A DNA stretch of 64,000 nt from Aeromonas rivipollensis (GTDB lineage: Bacteria; Pseudomonadota; Gammaproteobacteria; Enterobacterales; Aeromonadaceae). Location: positions 4,145,001-4,209,000 of the forward strand of contig NZ_CP149130.1 of NCBI RefSeq assembly GCF_037811135.1, read 5' to 3'. The notes beneath the pieces were generated by a model. It saw only the letters and a list, made by a program, of their open reading frames with translations. It did no database searches and was not told the DNA's origin. The position numbers and the translations under genes were made by a program. Position 1 is the first letter of the stretch. Each line of letters opens with the position of its first letter. This document shows positions 22,704 through 31,879 of the stretch, piece by piece.

Positions 22704-25700
22704 TCAGGGCATCACTTCGCGGCGATAAATAATGCGATCGTTGCCCCGGCCCAGGCCGAAAATCGCCATGCCACCCAGACTGTCAGGGTCGGAAAGCCAG
22801 AGCGGTCGCCGCCCGGGTTGCTGTTCTGACTCGGGTTGCTTGCTCAGATCGATCCGGAAAGGAATGCGTACCGCCCTGTCCGGGGCTGCAAACTGCAAGG
22901 TGATGACACCATCCTTCGCCCTCTGGATCATGGCACCGGGGGCGATCGGGCCAAGACCGAGCCGGATACGAGTGTTGCCATCCAGCGCCAGATCGCCGCT
23001 TCCCCCATCGAAACTCTGGCTGCCATCGGTGAACTCGACGCCCCCATCTTGCAGGGAGAGCCTGGTACATTGGTCCGCCTTCATGGCATGCCAGGCGCCT
23101 GCCTCGTGATATTGCAGTTGCAGCGGCACCGCCAGCCCGGCCGTGGCCACCCCTTGGCGGGTGCCCGCCTGCACCCGACCGAAGTACGCCTCCATGGGCA
23201 CCTCGTCGATGAGCCTGGCATTGCAACTGGCGCCACTGCATGACCCAGGCTGTCCGTCGTTGAAGTCGGGATTGGCGATCAGGGTCTGCTCACCATCGTT
23301 GTCCTTCATATAAAGGCCAAACGACAGGGCCCGATAGGGGCCGTCTGGCTGACCATCGGTGCGGCGGGCAAACTCGGTCGGCCCGTTGAAGTCGGCCTCC
23401 CCTTCCACCCAGGGCAGCGGCCCCAGACTGCGCAGCCGGGCGGAGAGCGACACCCCGTCCCTGTTGTTGGCCGCGCTCAGGTAGGCATCCCCCTTGGCAA
23501 ACGCCCCTCGATAGTTTCGGGTTGTCTCGCCAAACTGATTGCGGGCCTGAATATTCAACTCCGCCAGGAAGGGTTGACCCATATAGGACCACTCACTGCA
23601 GGCGGGCACTATGTCACCGCTCACCAGATTGAAGTCCACCGGAATAAAGCGCCCCAACGGCACGCTGGTAGCGGGGGGTATGGTGTAGTTGAAATAACCT
23701 GCTGTCGGTGGCGTCGCCGTCATCCGGAACACCCCGACCTCGTTGACCGACTGACCGACGGGGTTGAGGTTGTTGCTGCCTTTCGCGTTTGAGTGGTCAT
23801 AGCGGGGTGTGCCGACCACCGCCTCTTCCCCGGGTTTGGGCGCCACCAGCTCGCTGCCGAGGGCAATATTGGCCAGCACGAAGTTGGGAGTCGCCAGATT
23901 GCCGCTGCACAGGTCCTTGTCATCGTCCGCTTGCCAGGCCACCCCTTTGATATTCAGCTGGAATGCTTCGCCGGTCTTCTTGAACACCGGACAACTGGCA
24001 TTCCCTGCCGCGCAGGTCCCCTGGGTGGGTGTGATGCAGAGCCCAACCGGGCGACTGACAAAGGCATCCGCCCCCGTCATCACCAGACCCGCGGTATCGC
24101 CGCTGCCATCGTGGCGGGCGTTGAGCTGCACCCTGCCCGCATCCGGATAGTTCACTTTCTTCAGCGTCGCCTTGCCCTGACTATCAAAGTTCAAGTTGAT
24201 GAGCGTGCTCGCTGGCGAAGCCGCATTGGCGGCGTAAGTGGAGACAGGATTGCCATCTATCGTGACCTGGCTGCCAAACGCATTGGCATTCGGAGTGACA
24301 TAAGTCCCCCAGAAGCCCACCGAGCGAGTGCCGGTAAAACCGGGCACACACTGTTGGGTCGCATCGTCTTTCTTGACTGCACTGATCACCACATCCTGTG
24401 GCTTGTTGGAATAGGTATCCAGCACATCGAACAGGAAGCCGCTGTCGGCAAAGTCCAGGGTACAGGCGGCAGGGCTCAGCGCCCCGCCCCCCGCCCGGCA
24501 TAGTGTGGTGCTGAGCGGCTTGGTGGACGGCGTCGAGCCGCTTACCCCCACCGTCATGGCCGTCGCCAGATTGTTGCGTAGCTGCAGGCTGGTCGTGCCG
24601 CCGCTGAAATTCACTGTGGCTGTGTTGCCGCTGTAGCTCACCTGGCTGTCGGCTATCCAGCCGTTGCTGCCGTTTTTAAGCGGCGTCAAGGTGGCGCTTA
24701 CCGGGTCAGTGAACAGCTGGCTGCAACTGTCGTTGGCGCAGGCCCGGATGGTGAGGGCTTCCGGGTTGCAGGTCAGGGCCTGGCCGGAGTGATCGAACTC
24801 GAAGTGATCGATCTGGGTGCCCACCGGATTGGAGTTGAGGGCGCAGATCCGGACGTTGTCGATCTGGTGGGCGTTGGTCGCATCCCCTGTGGAACCCGTC
24901 AGGGACAACATCAGATTCTCGGGAATGGCCGCCTGGCCGCTCTGACCCGCGGCATTGAAGCTGTCGATCAGGGTGCTGTAGCCGCCCCCCGTGTTGCGCT
25001 CCACCTTGACCAGAGACTGGCCGGTGATGCGCGAGTCTATGGTCAGTCGATAACGGTGAGGGCGATTGCTGTCCGAGCCGCTGTCCACGGTCGGCGACAG
25101 GCAGTTGCCGTTGGCGTTGTCGGCGCCGTTGTTGCAGGTGCCCTTGAGGTAGTTGTAGCCGCTGGTGCCCGAGCCAGATCCACGCACCACCACGGACTGC
25201 TTGCGCCGCCCCTTGTTGGTCGCCCCGCCTTCACCCGAGAAGTTGCCGTACTCATCTATGCCCACCCCGAGCCAGCCACCGGCAAAGCCGTTGACCTCTG
25301 GCTTGAAACCATACCCGAGGGGCCCGCCGAAGGCGCCCGGTTGGGGGGTCACCCTGGCATCCGAGAGCACCACCGCCATGCCGTCCGCCCCGTTGCCACC
25401 GTGGGCATACTGGTCGAACTCTATGGTCACCAGGTTGTTGGCGGCGGGGAAGAGCCGCTGGTAAGTCGCCGAGGTGGATTGGCGGGTGCTGGCCTGGGTC
25501 ATGCCGAGCCGGCCATTGACGATGGCGGGGGTAAAGTTGCCGCTGCTGCGAGCCACCACCCAGTTGTTGCTGAGGGTGCTGGCGGAGAAGTCGTCGCTGA
25601 AACAGGCGAGCGGCACGGGAGGGGCCTTGTCATTGATCGCCGTGGAGCCAGTCATGAACAGGGAACGGCTGGTTGTTCTGCCGTTGATGATGCTGGAGCC

Positions 25701-26450
25701 ATTCATGTTCAGAGCTTTATCCGAATACACCAGTCCATTGATAAGACTATTCCCATTCAAATTGATATCGGCATAGCCAAACAGCAGCACTGACCCCTGG
25801 TTGTCCGGATTGAGGCGTCCATCGTTCAAAGCGGCTTGCTCATTTACAAAAATGCGCACGGCGCCCTGCGTTTCGATCACACCTCCCTGGTTGATAGTCA
25901 AGCTGTCAATCCAGTAATCACCGGCAGGCAGAATGACCTTGGCCCCTCCGCCTATGGCAAGGCTCTCAATCCGATATTCATTACGGGCAGAGGAGAATGT
26001 CAGGGTACAGGCGCTGTAGAGACTGATCGCACCGAACTGATATTGGCTGGTACTGCCCATGGTCAACTGTTGCCCCGCGTTACAGAACCCCAAGCTGCCA
26101 TCGTCGCCGGAACTGCTCAGGAAGCTGTTACCACCTGACGTAGACATCCCTCGGATGGAACGGTCGCTGATAGAGCAGAGCCGGCGAGAACCATTGGCGT
26201 TGTCACAACCATCCAATGGCATGCCGGAACCCTTATTCGAGTCGCAGAAATTCAATGCAGCACCTGCAGTGCCCGTTATTTTCGCCTGGTTGTTCTGGGT
26301 CAGCTTGGCAGCATCCTGACCAGTGCAGACCGCGTTGTTATTACCGCGGTGGCCCTGAACCACAGCCGGGAAATAGGTGTCAGTGTCGACGGTTTCGAAC
26401 CCACAAGCCATACCAGACAGCATTGTTAAGACCAGCAACCAAAATCTCAC
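22704..26450 (-). CDS. mshQ: MSHA biogenesis protein MshQ
   Basis: A very large (1248 aa) secreted or surface protein ending the MSHA gene cluster. It has an N-terminal signal peptide (MRFWLLVLTMLSGMACG), a region with GDYWIDSLTINQGGVIET, and a lectin/LamG-like jelly-roll in the first half (NLVTIEFDQYAHGGNGADGMAV, LGVGIDEYGNF). The long C-terminal MshQ-specific domain (DUF6701 type) has many paired cysteines and ends FGLGRGNDRIIYRREVMP. Its role is uncertain; by position and architecture it may be a pilus-associated adhesin or tip protein. The GTG start overlaps the mshP stop (GTGA). Confidence 0.88.
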   Translation of the reverse strand: MRFWLLVLTMLSGMACGFETVDTDTYFPAVVQGHRGNNNAVCTGQDAAKLTQNNQAKITGTAGAALNFCDSNKGSGMPLDGCDNANGSRRLCSISDRSIRGMSTSGGNSFLSSSGDDGSLGFCNAGQQLTMGSTSQYQFGAISLYSACTLTFSSARNEYRIESLAIGGGAKVILPAGDYWIDSLTINQGGVIETQGAVRIFVNEQAALNDGRLNPDNQGSVLLFGYADINLNGNSLINGLVYSDKALNMNGSSIINGRTTSRSLFMTGSTAINDKAPPVPLACFSDDFSASTLSNNWVVARSSGNFTPAIVNGRLGMTQASTRQSTSATYQRLFPAANNLVTIEFDQYAHGGNGADGMAVVLSDARVTPQPGAFGGPLGYGFKPEVNGFAGGWLGVGIDEYGNFSGEGGATNKGRRKQSVVVRGSGSGTSGYNYLKGTCNNGADNANGNCLSPTVDSGSDSNRPHRYRLTIDSRITGQSLVKVERNTGGGYSTLIDSFNAAGQSGQAAIPENLMLSLTGSTGDATNAHQIDNVRICALNSNPVGTQIDHFEFDHSGQALTCNPEALTIRACANDSCSQLFTDPVSATLTPLKNGSNGWIADSQVSYSGNTATVNFSGGTTSLQLRNNLATAMTVGVSGSTPSTKPLSTTLCRAGGGALSPAACTLDFADSGFLFDVLDTYSNKPQDVVISAVKKDDATQQCVPGFTGTRSVGFWGTYVTPNANAFGSQVTIDGNPVSTYAANAASPASTLINLNFDSQGKATLKKVNYPDAGRVQLNARHDGSGDTAGLVMTGADAFVSRPVGLCITPTQGTCAAGNASCPVFKKTGEAFQLNIKGVAWQADDDKDLCSGNLATPNFVLANIALGSELVAPKPGEEAVVGTPRYDHSNAKGSNNLNPVGQSVNEVGVFRMTATPPTAGYFNYTIPPATSVPLGRFIPVDFNLVSGDIVPACSEWSYMGQPFLAELNIQARNQFGETTRNYRGAFAKGDAYLSAANNRDGVSLSARLRSLGPLPWVEGEADFNGPTEFARRTDGQPDGPYRALSFGLYMKDNDGEQTLIANPDFNDGQPGSCSGASCNARLIDEVPMEAYFGRVQAGTRQGVATAGLAVPLQLQYHEAGAWHAMKADQCTRLSLQDGGVEFTDGSQSFDGGSGDLALDGNTRIRLGLGPIAPGAMIQRAKDGVITLQFAAPDRAVRIPFRIDLSKQPESEQQPGRRPLWLSDPDSLGGMAIFGLGRGNDRIIYRREVMP

Positions 26451-26917
26451 GGCATCACTCCATCAAAGGCTTCCGCCACCAGGGTGCGGCTGACGGCAAA
26501 GCCCGGGTTGGCGCCCGCTGCCTCTGTACCACAGGTGCCCAGGCTGGTGAGTCGGTAGGTGGTGCTGGTCTCTCCCCCCTGAGTGGCCTGGATCTCGTTG
26601 CAGCTCACCGACACCCGGCACCCGCTCAGGCCGGGATCATTGTCAAAGACCCGGGACGCCGCCACCCTGGTGCAGGCGGCGGGCAACTCGGCGCCACTGC
26701 GATTGGGAAACAGCTGATAGAGGGCGATTTCCAGCCCGCTCTGGGCCGCCATCAGGGCTCGCACCCCGCGCACTTCCACCGTGTTCTTCTCGCCGCTGTC
26801 TACCAGGAAGCGGCCCATGGCCGCCGCCAGCAGGGCCATGATGACGATGACGAAGAGGGCGACCATGATGGCGCTGCCACGCTGGGGCGCCAACCTGCGG
26901 GGAGGCCTAGGGAACAT
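26447..26917 (-). CDS. mshP: MSHA minor pilin-like protein MshP
   Basis: A 156-aa PilX-like minor component. One N-terminal hydrophobic helix (GSAIMVALFVIVIMALLAAAMGRFLVDSGEK) follows a basic tail. The classical GFTLIE prepilin motif is absent, as is usual for MshP/PilX-type proteins. Several cysteines in the C-terminal part (AACTRV, SGCRVSVSCNE, LGTCGTE) suggest periplasmic disulfides. It overlaps mshO upstream by 11 bases and mshQ downstream by 4. Confidence 0.85.
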   Translation of the reverse strand: MFPRPPRRLAPQRGSAIMVALFVIVIMALLAAAMGRFLVDSGEKNTVEVRGVRALMAAQSGLEIALYQLFPNRSGAELPAACTRVAASRVFDNDPGLSGCRVSVSCNEIQATQGGETSTTYRLTSLGTCGTEAAGANPGFAVSRTLVAEAFDGVMP

Positions 26918-27749
26918 TGAGCGTCTCCAGCTTGTGGTTGAAGAGAACGCGCTCTCCGCGCTGCTCTAGCTCCATCCGAAACCCAACCTCGCTCTGGCTG
27001 AAGGCGGCTGGCTCACGGTAGAAGTAATAGGGCGCAGGGCGGACATACTCGGCCATCAGGACCGGCGTGATCCCGTGAAAGTCAGTGCCTATGGCGGCGC
27101 TGGCCCGGGTCAGGGCGGCATTCATCACGCAGTAGCGCACCTGTTGGCGGGAAAAATAGATGCGCTGCCCCGGCGACTCCTTGGTGAAGGCGCCATCCAC
27201 CGTCAGCGGCAAGGCTCCCGAGACAGGGCTGCCCACCGAAATAACCCTGGCCACGCAGTTGCCATGGAGGCACCCCTGCTCCAGGTTGAGTGCAGGATCG
27301 GCAAGGGGGTAGATGATGGCCTCGTCGTCTTCCCGGGGCAGCACCTCGGGCTCCACTATGGTGAGCCCGCCGCTGGCCGCTGAGCCCAGATAACGGCTGG
27401 CGGTGGCAATGGGCCAGAAGCGCAGGCAGGCCCCCTGATCCAGAGGGTTGCCCACCGCATCCTCGATGCGCACCGAGCCCGGCACCGCATCGCGCAGCTC
27501 GCGGTTGAGCCGCTCCAGGGCGAAGCGGGCATCGCTCATCAGCTGCTCCCGGCGACTGGCATCCCCGTAAATCTGGGTGCCGATGCCGATAAACTGGCTG
27601 GTAAAGGTGGCCATGACCCCGAGCAGCAGTATCACCATCACCAGTTCCACCAGGGTGAAGCCCCGTGCCCGCCCAGGTCGGACGTGGTAACGGGTTGTGG
27701 TAACGGATGCGTCATCGGACGCGGCATAACGGGAATGCGCCTTGTCCAT
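26907..27749 (-). CDS. mshO: MSHA minor pilin MshO
   Basis: A 280-aa type IV pilin-like protein. An unusually long basic leader (about 30 residues) precedes the prepilin-peptidase site RG/FTLVELVMVILLLGVMATFTSQF. The body is PilW/GspJ-like, with RLNRELRDAVPGSVRI. It probably sits in the minor-pilin complex that primes MSHA assembly. The ATG overlaps the mshD stop by one base (TGATG) and the 3' end overlaps mshP. Confidence 0.88.
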   Translation of the reverse strand: MDKAHSRYAASDDASVTTTRYHVRPGRARGFTLVELVMVILLLGVMATFTSQFIGIGTQIYGDASRREQLMSDARFALERLNRELRDAVPGSVRIEDAVGNPLDQGACLRFWPIATASRYLGSAASGGLTIVEPEVLPREDDEAIIYPLADPALNLEQGCLHGNCVARVISVGSPVSGALPLTVDGAFTKESPGQRIYFSRQQVRYCVMNAALTRASAAIGTDFHGITPVLMAEYVRPAPYYFYREPAAFSQSEVGFRMELEQRGERVLFNHKLETLNVP

Positions 27750-28324
27750 CAGTAATTCCCCCGGTAGAGGGTGAAAGCCAGCTCGCTCTGATCCGGCAGG
27801 CGCACTGTCAGGGCGATGCGCTTGCCGATGGACTCGGCCCCCAGGCCTGAGCTCCCGAACAGGGTATCCGGGGTGACGGCGATCCTGACCTGATAGTGGC
27901 GATACTCCTCGTCGCTGACGCCCTCGGCATTCGTCTGGGTAAACTGGTTGGCGTCCACCCAGTTGCCCGCGGTATCGAAGTCATCCACGTCGTTGAACTC
28001 GAAGGGGCGCCTCTCGCCCCCATCCGGGCCGTAATCGGCGACCGGGGTGCAGGCGGGATAGGTCACCGCAGGGGTGCCGACTGTCTCGCCGCAGCGAAAA
28101 CGGCCACCATTGTGATCCGAGTGTTCATCGAAGGATTTTTGCAGCACCTCGCCGAGGATCCGCTGGGCCAGCTGGGCGCCCCGCACCTGCTGCACCGGAT
28201 CCACCCCCTGGGGGGCCTGATTGATCAGCAGACCCAGAATGCCGGTCAGGGCGATGGCCAGCAGCACAATGCCGACCACGAATTCGATCAGGGTGAAGCC
28301 GCGACGGGCCTTAAGGGAGGGCAT
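27749..28324 (-). CDS. mshD: MSHA minor pilin MshD
   Basis: A 191-aa prepilin-like protein with the cleavage motif RRG/FTLIEFVVGIVLLAIALTGILGLL and Glu at position +5 of the mature form. The body is GspI/PilV-like, ending LTVRLPDQSELAFTLYRGNY. It overlaps mshC by 14 bases and mshO by one base, so translation of mshC-mshD-mshO-mshP-mshQ is coupled throughout. Confidence 0.88.
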   Translation of the reverse strand: MPSLKARRGFTLIEFVVGIVLLAIALTGILGLLINQAPQGVDPVQQVRGAQLAQRILGEVLQKSFDEHSDHNGGRFRCGETVGTPAVTYPACTPVADYGPDGGERRPFEFNDVDDFDTAGNWVDANQFTQTNAEGVSDEEYRHYQVRIAVTPDTLFGSSGLGAESIGKRIALTVRLPDQSELAFTLYRGNY

Positions 28325-28793
28325 GGATATAACCTTCCGGCTCGATACGCAGCCGGGCGCTCTCCTGCCCGCTGCTCACCACCAGGTTGCAACCAGTGAC
28401 GCAGGTGGACGGTGAGAGCGGACGGCCGCTGCGTTTGTCGAAAAAGAAGCTGCCTTGCGGCAGGGAGATGTCGCCGGAGGCTGTGACAACGCGCCCCCGG
28501 CTCTGCTCGTCAGCACTCCATTTCGAGATGGGCTTGGCCACGCAGTTGCCCGTCTGGGTCAGGTGAGCGAAGCGGCCCTGCTCCAGCACCAGCTGGGTGC
28601 AGCGCGCCTCCCCTTCATGCATGTTCATGGTCTGCACCAGCCGCAGCCGGGTCACCAGCTCATCGCGCAGGGTATGGGTTTCAAAGCCGCCTTTGCCCAG
28701 CCACTTGGGCACGGCAAAGGCGGCCAGAATCCCGAGCAACAGGATTACGATCACCAGTTCTATCAGGGTAAAACCATCACTTCGTGCCGTCAT
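28311..28793 (-). CDS. mshC: MSHA minor pilin MshC
   Basis: A 160-aa prepilin with a short leader MTARSDG/FTLIELVIVILLLGILAAFAVPKW. The globular part contains three cysteines, two forming a tight CVTGC pair like the disulfide loop of major pilins. It is GspH/FimT-like in size. It lies 64 bases downstream of mshA, leaving room for partial termination or processing between the abundant major pilin and the minor pilins. Confidence 0.88.
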   Translation of the reverse strand: MTARSDGFTLIELVIVILLLGILAAFAVPKWLGKGGFETHTLRDELVTRLRLVQTMNMHEGEARCTQLVLEQGRFAHLTQTGNCVAKPISKWSADEQSRGRVVTASGDISLPQGSFFFDKRSGRPLSPSTCVTGCNLVVSSGQESARLRIEPEGYIHALP

Positions 28794-28857
28794 GACACAG
28801 CACTCCTTGGAAGGAAGATGGAGAGAGTACCTCCCTCCATCTTGATTGAGATTGACC

Positions 28858-29319
28858 TTACTTACAGGCAGTCACTTCAGAGGTCGGCAGAGAGCCTGAA
28901 GAAGCCTCTGTATAGGTAACGAAGCAGTCTTGGGCGGTGGAGCTGGCTGAAACGCCAGCCGGGAAAATCCGGATACTGCTGGATACCGGGGTACCAAAGC
29001 TCCAGTCACCAGAACTCAACTCCAGCACCTTCTCAAGATCATCCTTGGTCGCCTTGGGATAGCCGTAGGCAATGTTCACGCTGACGTTATTGCCGACATC
29101 CAGTGTCTCGGAAGGAGCCGTGTCCTTGCCAGCGATAACGGCCTTGCTATATACCATGGCACCGGCAGAATTCAGCGAGCCCTCAACCCCTTTCAGGGTG
29201 GAAGTACGCGCATCATCCTGCAGATTCAGGAACTTGGGCGCGGCGGTGACCGCCAGAATGCCCAGGATGATGATCACGATCACCAGTTCGATCAGGGTAA
29301 AACCCGCCTGCTTTTTCAT
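28858..29319 (-). CDS. mshA: Major MSHA pilin MshA
   Basis: The major subunit of the mannose-sensitive haemagglutinin pilus, a 153-aa type IVa pilin. Prepilin site MKKQAG/FTLIELVIVIIILGILAVTAAPKF, with Glu+5, and the usual alpha-1 continuation LNLQDDARTSTLKGVEGSL. The C-terminal disulfide loop is formed by two cysteines (AQDCFVTY ... SEVTACK). Its codon use is less G+C-extreme than its neighbours, as expected for a highly expressed gene. It lies 18 bases after mshB. Confidence 0.95.
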   Translation of the reverse strand: MKKQAGFTLIELVIVIIILGILAVTAAPKFLNLQDDARTSTLKGVEGSLNSAGAMVYSKAVIAGKDTAPSETLDVGNNVSVNIAYGYPKATKDDLEKVLELSSGDWSFGTPVSSSIRIFPAGVSASSTAQDCFVTYTEASSGSLPTSEVTACK

Positions 29320-29337
29320 TACGTTTTCCTCGGTTTA

Positions 29338-29997
29338 TCAATTGATATTGGTAGTCACCTGGCCGGAGGCCGGGCGGTAACTGAAACTCATGTAGGCATC
29401 GGTGCTCCCTTGCGGGTCCTGATAGCGCCCATCACTTCCCTTGCTCAGGCTGTTGACCAGATAGTAACGGCAGACCGAATCCAGTCCATTGTTGCTCACC
29501 GTGGCATAGAACTTCAGGTCATTGCCGCTACCGCGCACCTCGTCAAAGTTGGCAGTAGCCTTGGGAGGATTCTGCAACAAGCCCTCCCAAATATTGAGAC
29601 AGCGGGCCGCCGTCAGATTGGCCGGATCCACATCGGGAGCGCCGCTCGCCGCCGTGTCCATGGGATAACCGGGGGAGAGCTCGCCATTGCTGACCTGGCT
29701 CTCGGTCGGCGTGGTCAGATAGAAACGGGAACCGTCATACAGCACAGTGTTGAGGCTGTCCTGCCTGGCACGCCCCTCGGCTTCCCACTGGGCCCGCACC
29801 AGGGAGACCGCTGTGGCAAAGCCGCCCGATACCCCTTCCACGCTGGCCTTCTTCGCCTCGTCGGTCACGTCGAGAAAACGGGGCAAGGCGGTGACGGCCA
29901 GGATCCCCAGAATCACGATAACGATCACCAGCTCGATCAGGGAAAAACCGGCCATCTGACCTGGTCCCTGGCCGGCGCTCACTCTCTTTGCTGCCAT
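29338..29997 (-). CDS. mshB: MSHA pilin-like protein MshB
   Basis: A 219-aa prepilin with a long leader (17 residues) before AG/FSLIELVIVIVILGILAVTALPRFLDVTDEAKKASVEG. It is close in sequence to MshA in the first 45 mature residues and diverges afterwards. The C-terminal domain contains two cysteines (ARCLNIWEG, SVCRYYLVNS). In Vibrio mshB sits directly upstream of mshA, as here. It is probably a minor subunit or initiator. Confidence 0.9.
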   Translation of the reverse strand: MAAKRVSAGQGPGQMAGFSLIELVIVIVILGILAVTALPRFLDVTDEAKKASVEGVSGGFATAVSLVRAQWEAEGRARQDSLNTVLYDGSRFYLTTPTESQVSNGELSPGYPMDTAASGAPDVDPANLTAARCLNIWEGLLQNPPKATANFDEVRGSGNDLKFYATVSNNGLDSVCRYYLVNSLSKGSDGRYQDPQGSTDAYMSFSYRPASGQVTTNIN

Positions 29998-30073
29998 GCT
30001 GCCTCCGTAATGTTCCGCATTATTTCATGCAGATAGAAAAAAATCATGTGGCTGAAGCACTTGAGAGATCGAC

Positions 30074-30535
30074 TCAAGGCTTCGCCAGTACCCGGCCATC
30101 GCTGAAACGGTAGAACAGCCAGTGCCCTTCCCAACCAAACTCGCAGCCGTCCCCATCCTGGCTGGCGAGTGCCTGCCAGGACGGCAACCCCGGGTCCTCG
30201 GGGCCGATCAGCCTCAGCCAGAGCTGACGGCAGTTGGCGGAGGGTGACTGCAGCGGCAGCACCGCCAGCGGCCAGCCCCGCCCATCGAACTGCCAGGCCA
30301 CCCCCTCCGCATGCAGCACCTCGGGGCGCCGCTCATCGAGCCAGCGCCCGTGCAGTCGCTGGGCCCGCTCGGCAAATTGCTCCCCCAGCAGGCTCAGGCT
30401 GACCGCCAGCGCCTCTTCCCTGTGGCTGCGATAGCTCAGGGCCAGGGTGGCAATGATGACCAGCAGCAGGACGCAGGCGATCAGCCGCCTGTAGCCTCCC
30501 AGCCAGCGCTCATCCTGCTCGGACTGTCTGCTCAT
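30074..30535 (-). CDS. mshF: MSHA biogenesis protein MshF
   Basis: A 153-aa bitopic inner-membrane protein with one N-terminal transmembrane segment (RRLIACVLLLVIIATLALSY) and a periplasmic domain with two cysteines (ANCRQLW, GCEFGWEGHW). Position between mshG and mshB identifies it; its biochemical role is unknown. ATG 30535 is preferred because GAGAGG lies just upstream; an earlier in-frame start at 30589 lacks one and would run into the mshG echo region. Confidence 0.82.
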   Translation of the reverse strand: MSRQSEQDERWLGGYRRLIACVLLLVIIATLALSYRSHREEALAVSLSLLGEQFAERAQRLHGRWLDERRPEVLHAEGVAWQFDGRGWPLAVLPLQSPSANCRQLWLRLIGPEDPGLPSWQALASQDGDGCEFGWEGHWLFYRFSDGRVLAKP

Positions 30536-30587
30536 CCACGCCTCTCTAGCCGTAATCCTGTACAGATGGCGCACATCATCTGCAGCC

Positions 30588-30645
30588 ACACATCACTGGC
30601 CGCGAACCGCACGCATCATGCCCCCCATCAGGAGGAGTGAAGATG
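30588..30645 (-). pseudogene. Degenerate echo of the mshG 3' end
   Basis: On the minus strand the copy encodes MGGMMRAVRGQ-stop, against MWDMMRAVRGQ-stop at the true mshG end 63 bases upstream. The preceding SIFTP matches GIFTP after one frameshift, and the bases after both stops are also alike (TGATGTG). It is interpreted as the tail of an older mshG allele left outside a replaced block. Confidence 0.75.
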
Positions 30646-30655
30646 CTGAACCACA

Positions 30656-31876
30656 TCATTGGCCGCGAACGGCCCTCATCATGTCCCACATGGGCGTAAA
30701 GATACCGAGCGCCAGCACCAGCACCATGACGGCCACTATGCCGATCAGGATGGGCTCGATGCGGGCGGTGAGGCTCTTGAGGTCATAATCCACCTCCCGC
30801 TCGTAGTATTCGGCCGCCTCGTGCAGCAGCTCGTCCACCTGGCCCGTCTCTTCCCCCACAGCGATCATCTGCATCACCAGAGGGGTGAACAGGCCGCTGG
30901 CACCGGCGGTGCGCAGCAGGCTCTCGCCCCGCTCTATGCCCGCCCGCATGTCGCGGATCTGCCCCGCCATATAGGCGTTGTCTACCGCATCGGCCACCAG
31001 GGTCAGCGCAGTGTTGAGCGGCACCCCGGCCTTGAGCATCATGGAGAAGCTGCGGGCAAAACGGGCCAGCAGGGAGCGCTCTATGATGGTGCCGACTATG
31101 GGCAGCCTGAGCTGCCAGCGATGCCAGGTCAGCTTGCCCTGGGTGCTGGCGACCCAGCGACGCCAGCCAAACACCATGCCCGCCAGGATGGCCAGCAGCA
31201 GCCACCAGTAGTGGACGAAGAAGTGGGAGGTGGCGAGCAGGATCCGGGTCGCCAGCGGCAGCTCGACCCCGAACTTGGCAAACATGCCGGCGAACACCGG
31301 GATCACCATGATGTTGAGGATCACCATGGCGATGCCGATGGCCATCATCACGAAGCTGGGGTAGCGCATGGCGGTCTTGATCCGCTTGCGGGTCTCCAGC
31401 TCCAGATCGAAATAGTTGGCGAGCTGCAGGAAGGCCTCCTCCAGCTGGCCGGTGTTCTCGCCGACATGGATGATGGCGACGAACAGGCTGTTGAACACCT
31501 TGGGGTGCGTCTGCATCGAGCTCGACAGCGGCCGCCCATTGCCGAGATCCTCCCCTAGGGCGTGCAGTGCCCGCTTGAGGGGCTTGCTGTGGGCGCTATC
31601 CTCCAGCCCGGAGATGGCGCGCAGTATGGGAATGCCTGCCCGGGTCAGGGCATACATCTGGCGGCTGAACACCACCAGCTCTTCGAGTTTGACGCCCCCC
31701 TCCAGCAGCAGCGACCAGTCGATGCCGGCCGCTTTCGCCTTGCCCGCTTTGAGCTCGGTGGGCATCACGCCGCGGCGCATCAGCTGCTCGGCGGCGGCCA
31801 GCTCGCTGGCGGCCTCCAGCACGCCGCTGACGGCGTTGCCCTGGCTGTCGCGCCCCTTGTAGTTGAAGCTGCCCAT
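30656..31876 (-). CDS. mshG: MSHA inner-membrane platform protein MshG
   Basis: The PilC/GspF-type platform protein of the MSHA machine, 406 aa. It has the duplicated GspF domain with three transmembrane segments (about residues 167-187, 217-237 and the C-terminal VMVLVLALGIFTPMWDM). Typical motifs are FSRQMYALTRAGIPILRAI, FARSFSMMLKAGVPLNTAL and MIAVGEETGQVDELL. It follows mshE by 3 bases. A degenerate copy of its 3' end lies just downstream. Confidence 0.95.
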   Translation of the reverse strand: MGSFNYKGRDSQGNAVSGVLEAASELAAAEQLMRRGVMPTELKAGKAKAAGIDWSLLLEGGVKLEELVVFSRQMYALTRAGIPILRAISGLEDSAHSKPLKRALHALGEDLGNGRPLSSSMQTHPKVFNSLFVAIIHVGENTGQLEEAFLQLANYFDLELETRKRIKTAMRYPSFVMMAIGIAMVILNIMVIPVFAGMFAKFGVELPLATRILLATSHFFVHYWWLLLAILAGMVFGWRRWVASTQGKLTWHRWQLRLPIVGTIIERSLLARFARSFSMMLKAGVPLNTALTLVADAVDNAYMAGQIRDMRAGIERGESLLRTAGASGLFTPLVMQMIAVGEETGQVDELLHEAAEYYEREVDYDLKSLTARIEPILIGIVAVMVLVLALGIFTPMWDMMRAVRGQ

Positions 31877-31879
31877 GGC